Position numbers and translations under genes: made by a program
Shown: positions 37,275 to 46,983 of the stretch, piece by piece
Position numbering within the stretch: the stretch's first letter is position 1
How the letters are laid out: each line of letters opens with the position of its first letter
The notes under the pieces: model-generated
The model's database searches: none
Seen by the model: only the letters and a program-made list of their open reading frames with translations
Told to the model about the DNA's origin: nothing
Assembly (NCBI RefSeq): GCF_030418165.1
Contig: NZ_JAUHTQ010000014.1
Location: 37,080 to 101,079, forward strand
Origin: Ureibacillus aquaedulcis
Lineage (GTDB): Bacteria > Bacillota > Bacilli > Bacillales_A > Planococcaceae
Reading direction: 5' to 3'
DNA: 64,000 nucleotides

Positions 37275-38868
37275 ACAAATCACCTGCTTTTTTGAGATCC
37301 CTGATTGTATCGATATCAAGCCAAGAACCTTTGATATATTTCACCCCAATCGGGTGAGTTGTACTAATATGATTGAAGAGATCTGCCATTGTCAGCTGTT
37401 TAAAATCTTTTCGATTTGATAGTTCCATCAGTGCGTTTTTCACCACTTCGGCACCGCTTTTATTTACTCTCCAGAGTCCTATAAACTCCCCGTGCGCTTC
37501 TTTTCCATTCAAGTCTCCAGACATTTTGACAAATTGAACTGTACTGGAATAAAGCTTCTTTGAGTAAGGGATGTTTGTAATTACGTAATCTTTATCTTTA
37601 GCTGCGGTGTTTTCCACATCAGCATCTACTATAAGAGTAATATCGCTCATATCATTAAGAAGGTCATTCAAAATATAATTTTTAAAAATGATATCTCCAT
37701 AACTAATAATGGTATTTTCCTTCAATTCTTCCTTTGCAAGATATAAGGAGTAAAGTTCTTTTGTCTCCGCAAACAAATCATTGTCAATGACCGAAAAATT
37801 GGTGGAGGTTACTTTATCTTTCGCAAAGCCTCTGACTACGCTAATCTTTTTTATACCAACTTTGTTAAATTCATGTATCTGTGTCAAGAGCAGGGTTTTC
37901 CCTCCAACTTCCAATAAAGTTTTAGGGATTTCTTCTGTAAGCCCCTCCATTTCCCCTTGGCTTGCTGCCAATATGACTACGTTAACGTTAGTTCCTGTGG
38001 CAGGAAGATATCGTTTTTCTGCGACCTTCAGTTCACCTGCTCCTTGTAGGCGAAACACCTCGTCTAATGGAGCAACCTCTTTTTCTACGTTGATCAGACT
38101 TACATCCTCGTAGATTTGCTTGGTCGTATCCTGGACGGCTTTAATCGATGCCCTTAAACTATGATTAGCCCAAATGATAAGACTAGCACCCAATTCCCTG
38201 AATCTATCAGTCGGAACAGTATAGTATTTTGTCGGTACGAGTACAACTGGAAGTCTATTGCTCCATTCCTTCAAAAAGGCCTCTATTTCAGTACTATCCT
38301 TTCTTTTACTATGCATGAGGATTGCATCTGCACCAGCAAGGCGATAAGCCTCTGCCCGCCTGAGTGCCTCTTCCAGCCCCCAACCCGCAATAAAGGCTTC
38401 TACTCTGGAAACAACAACGAAATCATCATCCGACTGACTGTCTTTCATCGCTTTAATTTTCCCGCAAAATTCCTCTATATCGGCAAGAGGCTGTGTATCC
38501 CCGCTGATAAAAGAGTTTGTTTTGGGGAATAATTTGTCTTCAATACAAACTCCAGCAATTTGTCTGGACTCCAATTTTTTGACTAACCTTCTAGCATTAT
38601 TAAAGTTCCCATAACCGGTATCGCCATCAAGTAAAATTGGGATGGTAGTGGCATCACTCATAAACTCCAATGTGTCCAGCACCTGGGTCCAGGAGGCTTC
38701 GTTATTATCCCGTACTCCCAAAGAGGCTGAGATGGACAATCCGCTTCCCCATATTCCTTTGAAACCCGCTTCCTCCACTATTTTTGCTGTTAGACCATTG
38801 TGAGCCTCCATAATAAATTCCAATGAATTAGAAGTTATTAATTCTTTTAGTTTTGTTGTCTTTTTCAT
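37261..38868 (-). CDS. aepX: PEP mutase fused to a nucleotidyltransferase
   Basis: 535 residues. The N-terminal barrel is PEP mutase: WGSGLSIS at 40, DGDTGYG at 81-87 (Mg site), and the diagnostic EDK-x5-NS motif at 110-119 ([10 protein letters not shown]), which separates mutases from isocitrate lyase relatives. A nucleotidyltransferase domain starts near 300 ([40 protein letters not shown]). Its glycine loop is degenerate (Ser-Gln-Gly-Glu-Met), though such fusions often vary there. It makes phosphonopyruvate, the entry to all C-P natural products. ATG 38868 has AAGGA upstream. Confidence 0.93.
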   Translation of the reverse strand: MKKTTKLKELITSNSLEFIMEAHNGLTAKIVEEAGFKGIWGSGLSISASLGVRDNNEASWTQVLDTLEFMSDATTIPILLDGDTGYGNFNNARRLVKKLESRQIAGVCIEDKLFPKTNSFISGDTQPLADIEEFCGKIKAMKDSQSDDDFVVVSRVEAFIAGWGLEEALRRAEAYRLAGADAILMHSKRKDSTEIEAFLKEWSNRLPVVLVPTKYYTVPTDRFRELGASLIIWANHSLRASIKAVQDTTKQIYEDVSLINVEKEVAPLDEVFRLQGAGELKVAEKRYLPATGTNVNVVILAASQGEMEGLTEEIPKTLLEVGGKTLLLTQIHEFNKVGIKKISVVRGFAKDKVTSTNFSVIDNDLFAETKELYSLYLAKEELKENTIISYGDIIFKNYILNDLLNDMSDITLIVDADVENTAAKDKDYVITNIPYSKKLYSSTVQFVKMSGDLNGKEAHGEFIGLWRVNKSGAEVVKNALMELSNRKDFKQLTMADLFNHISTTHPIGVKYIKGSWLDIDTIRDLKKAGDLFDQH

Positions 38869-38891
38869 TGCCTTTCCTTTCATTATTGAAT

Positions 38892-40298
38892 TTAATTTGT
38901 TTTAGGGATGAGGTTTCGTTTTAACTCTTTAAAAGATTCTTGAACCATAACTCGATGAGGGATTTTCAATAAGATAGTTGTATTTTTGTTTAGATATGGT
39001 TGAATGAATGGGTAGATTTCTGTTCCACTATTGCAAAAATAAACTTTGCCAGGATCCATTAGTAGTTCAAGAGCCTTCCTTCCGATTTCAATCGCTTCCT
39101 GACCAACAACAAAAAGGAGGTCCACCTCTGTTTCAACTACCTTCTCGCCCATTCTGGCATACTGTTCCTGTGCATATCGGCTATCTCCCAATTGTGGCAT
39201 ATAGCCTAGTAGTGCTATTTTCATTTTAGAGTCCGAGGTTTCCTGAAGAACCTCCAGGGCAGAGGCCATCGATAATGGAGCTGCATTCCACGTATCGTCA
39301 ATAATGATGCACCCCCCCTCCCCCTCCAGGAATTGGAGATGCTCCTTCATTTGTTCAAACGATGCTAGCCGCTCACAGCATTCTTTTACATTCATTCCTG
39401 CTGCAACCGCTGCAGCAATCGCAGCAAGCCCATTATAAACATTCGGTTTTCCATAACCAGGAACGAAGACTGGATAGGATCGCCCTTGATGTTCGAGAGT
39501 AAACTTCATTCCTCTGTCGGAGTATCCAATATCTTCTGCTCTGAAGTCGCACCCTTCAGATAATCCTATATAGACAACATTCTTAAATGAACTTACATCA
39601 AGGACCTTTTTAATGTTTTCGTCATCAGCGTTTAAAATAATGACGCCCGTATCCGGATCTAGGTCATTGATTATTTCAGCTTTTCCTTTCATATAGGCTT
39701 CCGGAGTTTTACTATCCGTTAAGTGGTAGACATCTATGTTTAGAAGGATTCGTATTTGGGGTTGAAAGTAGCGAATGGTATTTGTTAAATAGCCTGGAGA
39801 AGCTACCGGCATTTCAAAGACTGCTGCTTCTGTATCATCATTGATGCCAAGCAGGTAGTGTAAATTAAGTGATCGCTGATTATTGCTTAGAAAGGTGGAG
39901 TGAACTTTATAGTATTTTCTCAAAATATGTTTTACCATTTGTTTTGTTGTCGTCTTTCCACAAGTACCCGTAATGCCAACCACTGGAATCTTGAAAAGGT
40001 GACGGTAAAAGTGTACAAACTTCCAATAAGCTTCTTCGATATTCGGCACCTGGATTATGATGACATGCTCTGGTAAATTTTTTATCAAATCAAGCCTATC
40101 TGTAACAATTGCAACAGATTTATATTTTTTTATGACTTTATTTTCAATTTTCATATCTTGGTATCGATAAAACAGCAGGGTTTGGTCTACTATCTTTTTT
40201 GGCCGATAGACTACATTTTGAATAAGTGGGTTCCCTGATCCCTGAACAATATTGCCTTCAATTTGCTCAACAATATCTTGGAGAAATAAACTTTTCAT
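38892..40298 (-). CDS. MurF-like ATP-dependent amide ligase, paralogue B
   Basis: 468 residues with a Mur-ligase core: [14 protein letters not shown] (P-loop), [19 protein letters not shown], then [17 protein letters not shown], which matches the MurF C-domain motif DDTYNANPxSM. The N-terminal domain is MurF-shaped, but the DSR UDP-binding motif is missing ([11 protein letters not shown]), so UDP-MurNAc peptide is unlikely to be the substrate. It probably joins an amino acid or amine to a carboxylate in this pathway. GGAGGG precedes the ATG. It follows its paralogue by 13 bases. Confidence 0.87.
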   Translation of the reverse strand: MKSLFLQDIVEQIEGNIVQGSGNPLIQNVVYRPKKIVDQTLLFYRYQDMKIENKVIKKYKSVAIVTDRLDLIKNLPEHVIIIQVPNIEEAYWKFVHFYRHLFKIPVVGITGTCGKTTTKQMVKHILRKYYKVHSTFLSNNQRSLNLHYLLGINDDTEAAVFEMPVASPGYLTNTIRYFQPQIRILLNIDVYHLTDSKTPEAYMKGKAEIINDLDPDTGVIILNADDENIKKVLDVSSFKNVVYIGLSEGCDFRAEDIGYSDRGMKFTLEHQGRSYPVFVPGYGKPNVYNGLAAIAAAVAAGMNVKECCERLASFEQMKEHLQFLEGEGGCIIIDDTWNAAPLSMASALEVLQETSDSKMKIALLGYMPQLGDSRYAQEQYARMGEKVVETEVDLLFVVGQEAIEIGRKALELLMDPGKVYFCNSGTEIYPFIQPYLNKNTTILLKIPHRVMVQESFKELKRNLIPKTN

Positions 40299-40311
40299 GT
40301 AGTCCCTCCAT

Positions 40312-41715
40312 TCACGTAATGATGATTTTTTCCTTAAGTTCTTTAAATGTATCTTGAACCATCACCCTATGAGGGATTTTTAGGAGTATAATGGAATCCG
40401 GATTTAAGTAAGGTTGAAGAATTTGATAAATTTCTATTGGGTTGCCAGAAAAGTACACCTTACTTTGGTCCATTCCCATTTCCAATGCTCTGCTCCCAAC
40501 TTTCCGTGCTTCCTCTCCTACAACAATCAGTAGATCTACTTCAGCTTCCACTGCCTTCTCACCCATCTTGGAGTACTGCTGTTCTGCGAATAATCCGTCC
40601 CCCAACTGAGGCATATATCCCAAAAGAGCAATTTTCCTTTTCGTACCTGCCATTTCTTTTAATGCTTTAAGAGCAGAAGCCATCGATAGAGGAGCTACAT
40701 TCCAGGTATCATCAATGATTGTAGATCCCCCAAGTCCATTTTTAAGTTCCAAATGTTCTTTAACTTGTTGAAATGTAGATAATCGTTCTACCGCTTCCAT
40801 TATATGCACCCCTGCATTCCATGTTGCAGCAATTGCGGCAAGAGCATTATAGACATTATGTTCACCAAATGCTGGTACAAAGACAGGATAGGTTTGCTTT
40901 TGATGATGTAGTGTAAAAAGGGTCCCCCTATCATCGTAAGTTACATCCGTTGCACGAAAATGACAGCCTTCACTGAATCCAATGTATTGAATAATATTAG
41001 TAAGTTTGCTAATATCTATTCTTTTTATATTCTCATCATCCGCATTCAAGATGAGACAGCCGTTTACCGGATCCAAACCATGCAAAATTTCCGCTTTGGC
41101 TTTTAGATATCCTTCCGGAGTCTCACAACCTACCAAATGATACACGTCAATATTTAATAACACCCTGATTTGGGGGCGAAAATATTTTAAATAAAAGAGG
41201 ATATCCCCCGGGGAGTCAACCCCCATCTCGATGACAGATGCCCCTGTATTTTCATCTATACCTAGTAGATAGCGGTGATTTCGATGGCCTCCGTTAAAGC
41301 TTTTATAAGTAGCCAAAACCGGATAGCTGCTTTCAAGTATATGTTTAATCATTTCCTTTGTAGTTGTCTTACCGCAAGTCCCTGTTATTCCAATAATAGG
41401 AATATCAAAGAGATCCCGATAGTAATCAATGAACTTCCAGTATGTTTGTTCTATGTCGTCTACTTTTATGACAATAACTTCATCTCCAAGCTTGGCGAAA
41501 TCCTTTGGTTTTTCTGTTACAACAACAACTGGCGAGTATTTTTTAAAGAGTTTGGAATCTATTCTCGATTTTGTATATAAATCAATCATTAGCGTGTTAT
41601 TATGACTAATTCTGGAAGGTTTCGTTACAACATCTTTTATAAGAGGATTGCCCTCTCCCTGCATCCACGTTCCACCAATTTGAGAAATAATCTCGTTTAG
41701 ATAAAGAGCTTTCAT
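40312..41715 (-). CDS. MurF-like ATP-dependent amide ligase, paralogue A
   Basis: 467 residues, first gene of the operon. It aligns end to end with the next gene: [71 protein letters not shown], and the C-terminal [18 protein letters not shown]. It likewise lacks the MurF DSR motif (VVTKPSRISHNN). The pair probably arose by tandem duplication and may add successive residues. ATG 41715 has AGGGAG 6 bases upstream; an in-frame TTG seven codons earlier lies over that site. Confidence 0.87.
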   Translation of the reverse strand: MKALYLNEIISQIGGTWMQGEGNPLIKDVVTKPSRISHNNTLMIDLYTKSRIDSKLFKKYSPVVVVTEKPKDFAKLGDEVIVIKVDDIEQTYWKFIDYYRDLFDIPIIGITGTCGKTTTKEMIKHILESSYPVLATYKSFNGGHRNHRYLLGIDENTGASVIEMGVDSPGDILFYLKYFRPQIRVLLNIDVYHLVGCETPEGYLKAKAEILHGLDPVNGCLILNADDENIKRIDISKLTNIIQYIGFSEGCHFRATDVTYDDRGTLFTLHHQKQTYPVFVPAFGEHNVYNALAAIAATWNAGVHIMEAVERLSTFQQVKEHLELKNGLGGSTIIDDTWNVAPLSMASALKALKEMAGTKRKIALLGYMPQLGDGLFAEQQYSKMGEKAVEAEVDLLIVVGEEARKVGSRALEMGMDQSKVYFSGNPIEIYQILQPYLNPDSIILLKIPHRVMVQDTFKELKEKIIIT

Positions 41716-42194
41716 TTTCTGCTCCCTTCTTCTCAACCAATTTCAAACCCTGTTCATTACTTATCTACAGTATTCGTAAACGATTTATTTTGTTTAGGCA
41801 TTCCTGTTCATCATCTGTTATTCCTAGAATTGAATTATTACTATATATACACTTCAAATCCCAATATATGTCACATAAAAAGTCTTTTTCTCTTTATGCT
41901 ATATAAACGGGGAATTTCACAAAAGATAATTAATAAGGCACTATCTTTTCTTGTGTTGGGAGATCATTATGTAAAAAAATCAAATGGAAAAATTAAAAGC
42001 TCAAAATGGAGTATGGCTGAGGAATTGGCATGCAGTGATAGGACTTACCGATAAGAGGTGAATTGCCTTCGTGGAAATGATTAGCTCTAGAAAAAATTAT
42101 CAGCAACTAAAAGTGAAGTGCATATCATGGTAAGGATCTGTTGTATCCTTGAGAATGTTGTCATCCTAAATTCTTGAAATGCAAGTTGCAGTAT
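41716..42194. other. Upstream region of phosphonate operon, no gene supported
   Basis: About 480 AT-rich bases that should contain the operon promoter. GAATACTGTA near 41770 (minus) is a weak SigK-like -10, not convincing. A 74-codon plus-strand open frame at 41830 has no ribosome site. Confidence 0.5.
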
Positions 42195-42234
42195 TTTAAA
42201 AAAAGAATGACTACTTCATTTTTAGGAAGTAGCC
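42195..42234 (-). terminator. Terminator of ABC/FtsX operon
   Basis: On the minus strand CTACTTC pairs with GAAGTAG around an 8-base loop, followed by TCATTC and seven T. Confidence 0.75.
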
Positions 42235-42352
42235 TATACTTTAGAAAATATTTTTTACCATGACGTGCACAAATTGAGTCAGCTATGTTTACAAACATGC
42301 TTAACTTTCCCCTTTGAACTTACTTCTCAAGTTATCCATTTGAACTGAAAAA

Positions 42353-43120
42353 TTAGAACCCATTTTCAACCAACCATTTCAAAAGGTCTTCTTCTCTTTC
42401 CCTACTATCGTTTTGCTGTGCATCGTATTTACGCATTTTCTTGTGTGAAACAATATTTCCATCTACCATAAACAGGATTCTTTCAGTTTTTGCTGCCACC
42501 TTCACATCGTGCGTAACCAGCATTATCGTCGTCCCACTTTTGTTAATCTCCCCAAGAATGGACATAATTTCTTCTGTCGATTTGGAATCTAATGCTCCGG
42601 TAGGTTCGTCTCCAAATATAATATCCGGATCATTTATCAAAGCCCTGCAGATGCCTGCTCTCTGCAGCTGTCCACCAGAGCCTTGATTGATATTATGATT
42701 TGCAAGCTTATCAATTCCTGTCATTTTCATAAGTTTTTTCGCTTTATGATTTACTGAATTTTTATTCGCCTCTGTTGATACAAGTGCAGGAAACATAATA
42801 TTGTCAATCAAGGACAAATTCTTTAATAAATTAATATCATGAAAGATAAATCCCATTGATTTCAGTCGAATCTTGGCCAATTCTTCTTCTTTTAGGCTGC
42901 CGATCTCACGACCATTAAATTTCACGCTGCCAGAAGTCAATCTATCCATACCGCTAATATTATATAGGAGTGTAGTTTTCCCACTTCCAGATGCCCCCAT
43001 AACCGAAACGAATTCTCCCTCTTCGATCTCCAAGTTAACATCCTTTAAGATATGAATTTCATGACCTTTTCCTAACATTACTTTTTTGTTCATATTTCTT
43101 GCTTCTATTATATAGGTCAT
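42353..43120 (-). CDS. ABC exporter ATPase (MacB/LolD/BceA type)
   Basis: 255 residues. Walker A GASGSGKTT, signature GSGGQLQRAGICRAL (the LSGGQ position is SGGQ), Walker B DIIFGDEPTGALD, H-loop VTHDVK. The GDEPTGALD form is typical of FtsX-coupled ATPases. It pairs with the permease 75 bases upstream on the same strand. A two-component system, common beside such peptide-resistance transporters, is not in the window. GGAGG lies 7 bases before the ATG. It could export or resist a product of the neighbouring operon, but the 600-bp gap and separate terminator argue for independence. Confidence 0.9.
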   Translation of the reverse strand: MTYIIEARNMNKKVMLGKGHEIHILKDVNLEIEEGEFVSVMGASGSGKTTLLYNISGMDRLTSGSVKFNGREIGSLKEEELAKIRLKSMGFIFHDINLLKNLSLIDNIMFPALVSTEANKNSVNHKAKKLMKMTGIDKLANHNINQGSGGQLQRAGICRALINDPDIIFGDEPTGALDSKSTEEIMSILGEINKSGTTIMLVTHDVKVAAKTERILFMVDGNIVSHKKMRKYDAQQNDSREREEDLLKWLVENGF

Positions 43121-43195
43121 CCATATTCCTCCTATTCCAAATATTAAAATCGAAGTCTATTTCCCAATATTGTCCTGGGATGCATATTAGTACCG

Positions 43196-45550
43196 TTAGC
43201 TTCTTAAGACGACAGATAGATCATCCTTTACAGCTACCTTGCAGGACATGAATATTGTCCATCCAACGGTTGTAATGAGTGCCAACGGACAAAGCAGCCA
43301 GGTCTGCCATACAATATGAACAAATTCAATTTTTGCTGCTCCCATCGAGGACATGGCCATACTGACAAGAAATTCTCCCAGTAAATTCGCAATCACAACT
43401 CCAAGTATGATTCCCACTACCAGTACCATCATCGTACCTGCCATATATTGATGATTGATCTGCTTTAAAGTTAATCCCACACTCCGCATGATGGCAATCT
43501 GAGAAATATCCTTTGATAGTAACATTCGAAGGAATAATGCCGTGATTAATACAGCTATGATGATGGCGATGGCAATTCCGCCTATTACAACGGTACCCAT
43601 CTGATTTATGATATTTCCAAGTGTCTGCTGCGTATATTCTTTGATATCATTTACCTGCGCCGTGCTATAAGCATTCTGGTAGTAGTCCATTTTCGCAGGA
43701 ATATTAACCCCGTCCACCATATCCATGCTCACAATATACCAAAGAACAGCCTTTTCATTTACGCCAAGATTTGCATTCGCCTTTGCTGTTTTTCCACCAT
43801 TTGTAATATCCTGATAAATACCCGTAACTGTTAAAGACTGCTCTCTCCCACCTACTCGGACAGTTACCTCATCCCCTACCTGCTTGTTTAAGCCGTCCTT
43901 TGCGGCATTAGCGAAGGAGAGCGAGATTTCTCCTTCCCTCTCCGGTCCTCTTCCTTCCAAATAGTTTAATGGGAATGCAGAAAAATCCCCGATTTCAATA
44001 TTCATATAATTCCAGGAACCTTCCTCGTTCTTAACCGGGTAGGAACTTGTGACGTAGGTTGCAAACTTTTCAATATCGTTATCATTTTCTAACTCTTGCT
44101 GCAGCTTTATAAAATCTTCTGTAATGCGATCGGTTCTTCGAAGATCGATTCTCATATCCTGTTTTCCTATTCCCATATAGGTAGAAAATTCTGGTGAAGT
44201 CATGGTGTTAAAAATATTTACAGGAAGTATAACAATGAACGTACATACAATAAAAATAACAAACAGCAGCCTATACAGTTTGAAACGTTTCCAAACATCC
44301 ACAAGCCCCATGTATATATTAATGCTGAAGAATTTGTTCTTTATCAGTGGAAAATGATGTTTTCCGTTCTTTCCGTGCTCAATGGAATCCCTCCGCAATG
44401 CTTCCACCGCCGAAATCTTATCGATTCTTTTCAGTACTCTCTTGCAGTACATCACAATTATGAAATATACAAGTAATGGAGCTATAAGCGATAGCAAGTA
44501 ATTCAAGCTACCGGATAAATCGGAAGAAATGTATAGCTTTATATTACCGTTTAGCAGATTTACCGTTGCCAAGGAAAGCAGATAACCGATGATACCGGCT
44601 ATCAATGAAATGGCCCTGTATTTGTTAAGATATACCTTCTTTATATCCTCTTTGGATATCCCCATTGCTTTCATAACACCGATTTCTCTCAAATCTTCAT
44701 CAATGCTTGCCAAAAATGTAAGCCTGATACAGAGGAAAGCTATAATAAGCAGCAAAATACTGATAAGAATGATGACCATTGCGACTGCAATATCTGACAT
44801 GGCATTAAACAACAGAAACATCTTTCCTCTGATTGACGGGCCGTTTGCCGGAAGACCTGCTTCGATATATGCTGTCTGAACAGTATCAGCATCTCCGTTT
44901 TTATTTAATTTGAATTCAATCAGGTATTCCATTTCCCCAGGTCCTATCACAAACATTTCATGAAAGTCATTATGATTAATCACAAACCTTTTGGAAGAAG
45001 TAAGGGAAGAGTTCATTTCAAAATCTCTTGCGTAATCTGAAATGACAAACTCTTTCTCGTATCCGCCGCTTTTCACTGTAATCGTATCACCTATTTTTAA
45101 GTCATGTTGTTCCATGAAATAGATGGGGACAGCAACGAACCCTTCCTTTACATCCAGCTTTTCATTATCCAAATTCAATATAAAATCAAATTTACGATTC
45201 TGAACAACAAATGAAATATCCTGTATCGTGCCAGCCAATGTTTGATTTTGACTAAAATGAATATTGCTTCCATCAACATTTTGCAGAATCATCGTCTCCT
45301 GCATCGCTATATGATCCCGGTATTGGAGCGTGAATCGGTCAATTTCTGCCTGGTCAAATTCACCGGTATGCATCTGCGCAATATCAGCTGGTACTGCACG
45401 TTCCTCTAATTTTGCCATCGACTGAATCAAAGTGGTCACATTATTTACTGCACTAGTTGCCAAAATAACGGCCATCGTTATGAATAGTAAAACTGATATA
45501 GTGGAAATCTTATTCCTGATGAAATCGTTCTTTACTATTTTTAAGAACAA
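43196..45550 (-). CDS. FtsX-like ABC permease with two FtsX domains
   Basis: About 785 residues. One N-terminal TM helix (TISVLLFITMAVILATSAV) is followed by an extracellular domain and three helices carrying EIGVMKAMGISKEDIKKVYL. A central helix and second extracellular domain (450-660) follow, then a C-terminal three-helix set with QIAIMRSVGLTLKQINHQYM. This is the layout of peptide exporters and mechanotransmission pumps. The start is probably TTG 45550, 8 bases after GGAG; the longer frame lacks a ribosome site. Confidence 0.88.
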   Translation of the reverse strand: MFLKIVKNDFIRNKISTISVLLFITMAVILATSAVNNVTTLIQSMAKLEERAVPADIAQMHTGEFDQAEIDRFTLQYRDHIAMQETMILQNVDGSNIHFSQNQTLAGTIQDISFVVQNRKFDFILNLDNEKLDVKEGFVAVPIYFMEQHDLKIGDTITVKSGGYEKEFVISDYARDFEMNSSLTSSKRFVINHNDFHEMFVIGPGEMEYLIEFKLNKNGDADTVQTAYIEAGLPANGPSIRGKMFLLFNAMSDIAVAMVIILISILLLIIAFLCIRLTFLASIDEDLREIGVMKAMGISKEDIKKVYLNKYRAISLIAGIIGYLLSLATVNLLNGNIKLYISSDLSGSLNYLLSLIAPLLVYFIIVMYCKRVLKRIDKISAVEALRRDSIEHGKNGKHHFPLIKNKFFSINIYMGLVDVWKRFKLYRLLFVIFIVCTFIVILPVNIFNTMTSPEFSTYMGIGKQDMRIDLRRTDRITEDFIKLQQELENDNDIEKFATYVTSSYPVKNEEGSWNYMNIEIGDFSAFPLNYLEGRGPEREGEISLSFANAAKDGLNKQVGDEVTVRVGGREQSLTVTGIYQDITNGGKTAKANANLGVNEKAVLWYIVSMDMVDGVNIPAKMDYYQNAYSTAQVNDIKEYTQQTLGNIINQMGTVVIGGIAIAIIIAVLITALFLRMLLSKDISQIAIMRSVGLTLKQINHQYMAGTMMVLVVGIILGVVIANLLGEFLVSMAMSSMGAAKIEFVHIVWQTWLLCPLALITTVGWTIFMSCKVAVKDDLSVVLRS

Positions 45551-45704
45551 AATTATATCTCCTTCCAATAAGATTGTTTTTAGACTTGAACCCAATAAAT
45601 ATTGAACTTACCAACGTAATCATAACAGATGGAAATTATTAGCAAAACCTTCCTCAGGCTAATTCTTTACTAAGCCCTCAGTCCTATTTGGAATTTCACC
45701 AAAC

Positions 45705-45742
45705 AAAAAAGGAACTTCCTGATGTAAGGAAGTTCCTTTTTT
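45705..45742. terminator. Strong bidirectional terminator
   Basis: AAAAAAGGAACTTCCT pairs with AGGAAGTTCCTTTTTT around a 5-base loop. It lies downstream of the small membrane protein. Confidence 0.9.
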
Positions 45743-45821
45743 ATAATATTTGCTTGTTAAACTAACGCCCCCTTTAGTTTAAGGGTAATTGTTCACAAAC
45801 TTGTTAATTTAATAGTTACAG

Positions 45822-46196
45822 CTATTTTTTTTCAACCGCCATACGCAAGTTCGAGATAACTCCAAGAAGCAATACTATCGAAACAACCATTTTTTCAAAA
45901 GTTGTTCCAAACAGTTGTTGTATAAATCCAAAAGACCAAAGTACAACAAAAAACCAACATATAACGGTTATTCCTCTTGTGTATTTATATAGTTTAAATC
46001 TACCAACGAACAACGTAAAAACCAATCCAATAATAGAAATAACCATATTTATAACAGATATTGGAAGCTGATTAGCAAATGATTCTGACCTTCCACCATT
46101 AACCCATGTGAATGGCATACTTTTGCTTATAATAAGAAAGTGGATTAAGATAGTCAAAGAGTAAAAAATAATTCCCATAAATACAGCAGTTTTCAT
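45822..46196 (-). CDS. Small four-helix membrane protein, unknown
   Basis: 124 residues with four hydrophobic helices separated by short loops; the first outer loop is WVNGGRSESFANQLP. I do not recognise a named family. ATG 46196 has AGGA 8 bases upstream. It is transcribed alone toward the terminator at 45.7 kb. Confidence 0.65.
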   Translation of the reverse strand: MKTAVFMGIIFYSLTILIHFLIISKSMPFTWVNGGRSESFANQLPISVINMVISIIGLVFTLFVGRFKLYKYTRGITVICWFFVVLWSFGFIQQLFGTTFEKMVVSIVLLLGVISNLRMAVEKK

Positions 46197-46983
46197 ATTA
46201 ATTTTCCTGAGTTTTTCTAAAATAAAATCACCCCATTTCTTCCTGTTTTAGTTTTATTTAATCCACAAAAGTACTGTTCCTGTATTTCTTTCCATCTCAC
46301 AAGCAACTGAAAGTAAGGTTTCGAAATATTATTAAAAATCACCATTATTCTTAGACGAGCAAAAAACATCGGCTTAGGTATTCTATGTTATGTAAACTGC
46401 CTCGTTAGCGCAACAAGGCAAGCGAGCCCTGTTAAAGCATCGCACCCGTTAGTATCATTAGGACAAAGTTTTATTTGCCTTGATTTTAAATATAAATGAT
46501 TATGCTAGCCCCAAGTTGAACAAGCAGTAATGTTTATATCGTGACTCTAGATAACCTAAGCGTATCATACATTTCCAAATTTTGTATTAAATTTTACTTT
46601 AATCACCAAGTCATTCATAGTATTTGGATTCCTTTGATGTTGAATGGATTCTAACACCTGAAACGTTCATCACCAACTTTTTTATAGTTAAACCCATTAC
46701 AAAAAATATGGTTCTGTAAATCAAATTATGAACAACAGACTTTAACAGAGCCTTTTGTTTAAGCTCCCTTTTTCCTTTTTAGGATTTCTAAAAAACTACA
46801 ACTTTTGTAAAATTACATCTTCTATTTCCTCATAAAATTCACATAACCTTAATAATTTCACTATATTCAAATAACATACGCTCCTTATAGTAAAACCTAT
46901 GCGGTTAAAGAGTATTCAATCTCTTAATATCTTTTTAGAGATTAAATAAAACATTTGAGAAAATAAGGAGAAACACAAAAGAT
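46197..46983. other. 787-bp intergenic region, no gene supported
   Basis: AT-rich, with no open frame carrying a ribosome site. A GC-richer island at about 46396-46462 stands out in composition and could be the remnant of a repeat. The promoter of the phosphatase gene should lie near 46900. Confidence 0.5.

Noticed and set aside
41760..41800. SigK-type promoter for the phosphonate operon
   Set aside because: GAATACTGTA differs from GCATANNNTA at a key base, and no AC -35 is well placed. Sporulation control remains an open guess.
41830..42054. 74-codon plus-strand open frame upstream of the phosphonate operon
   Set aside because: No ribosome site and no family features; it lies opposite the expected promoter region.
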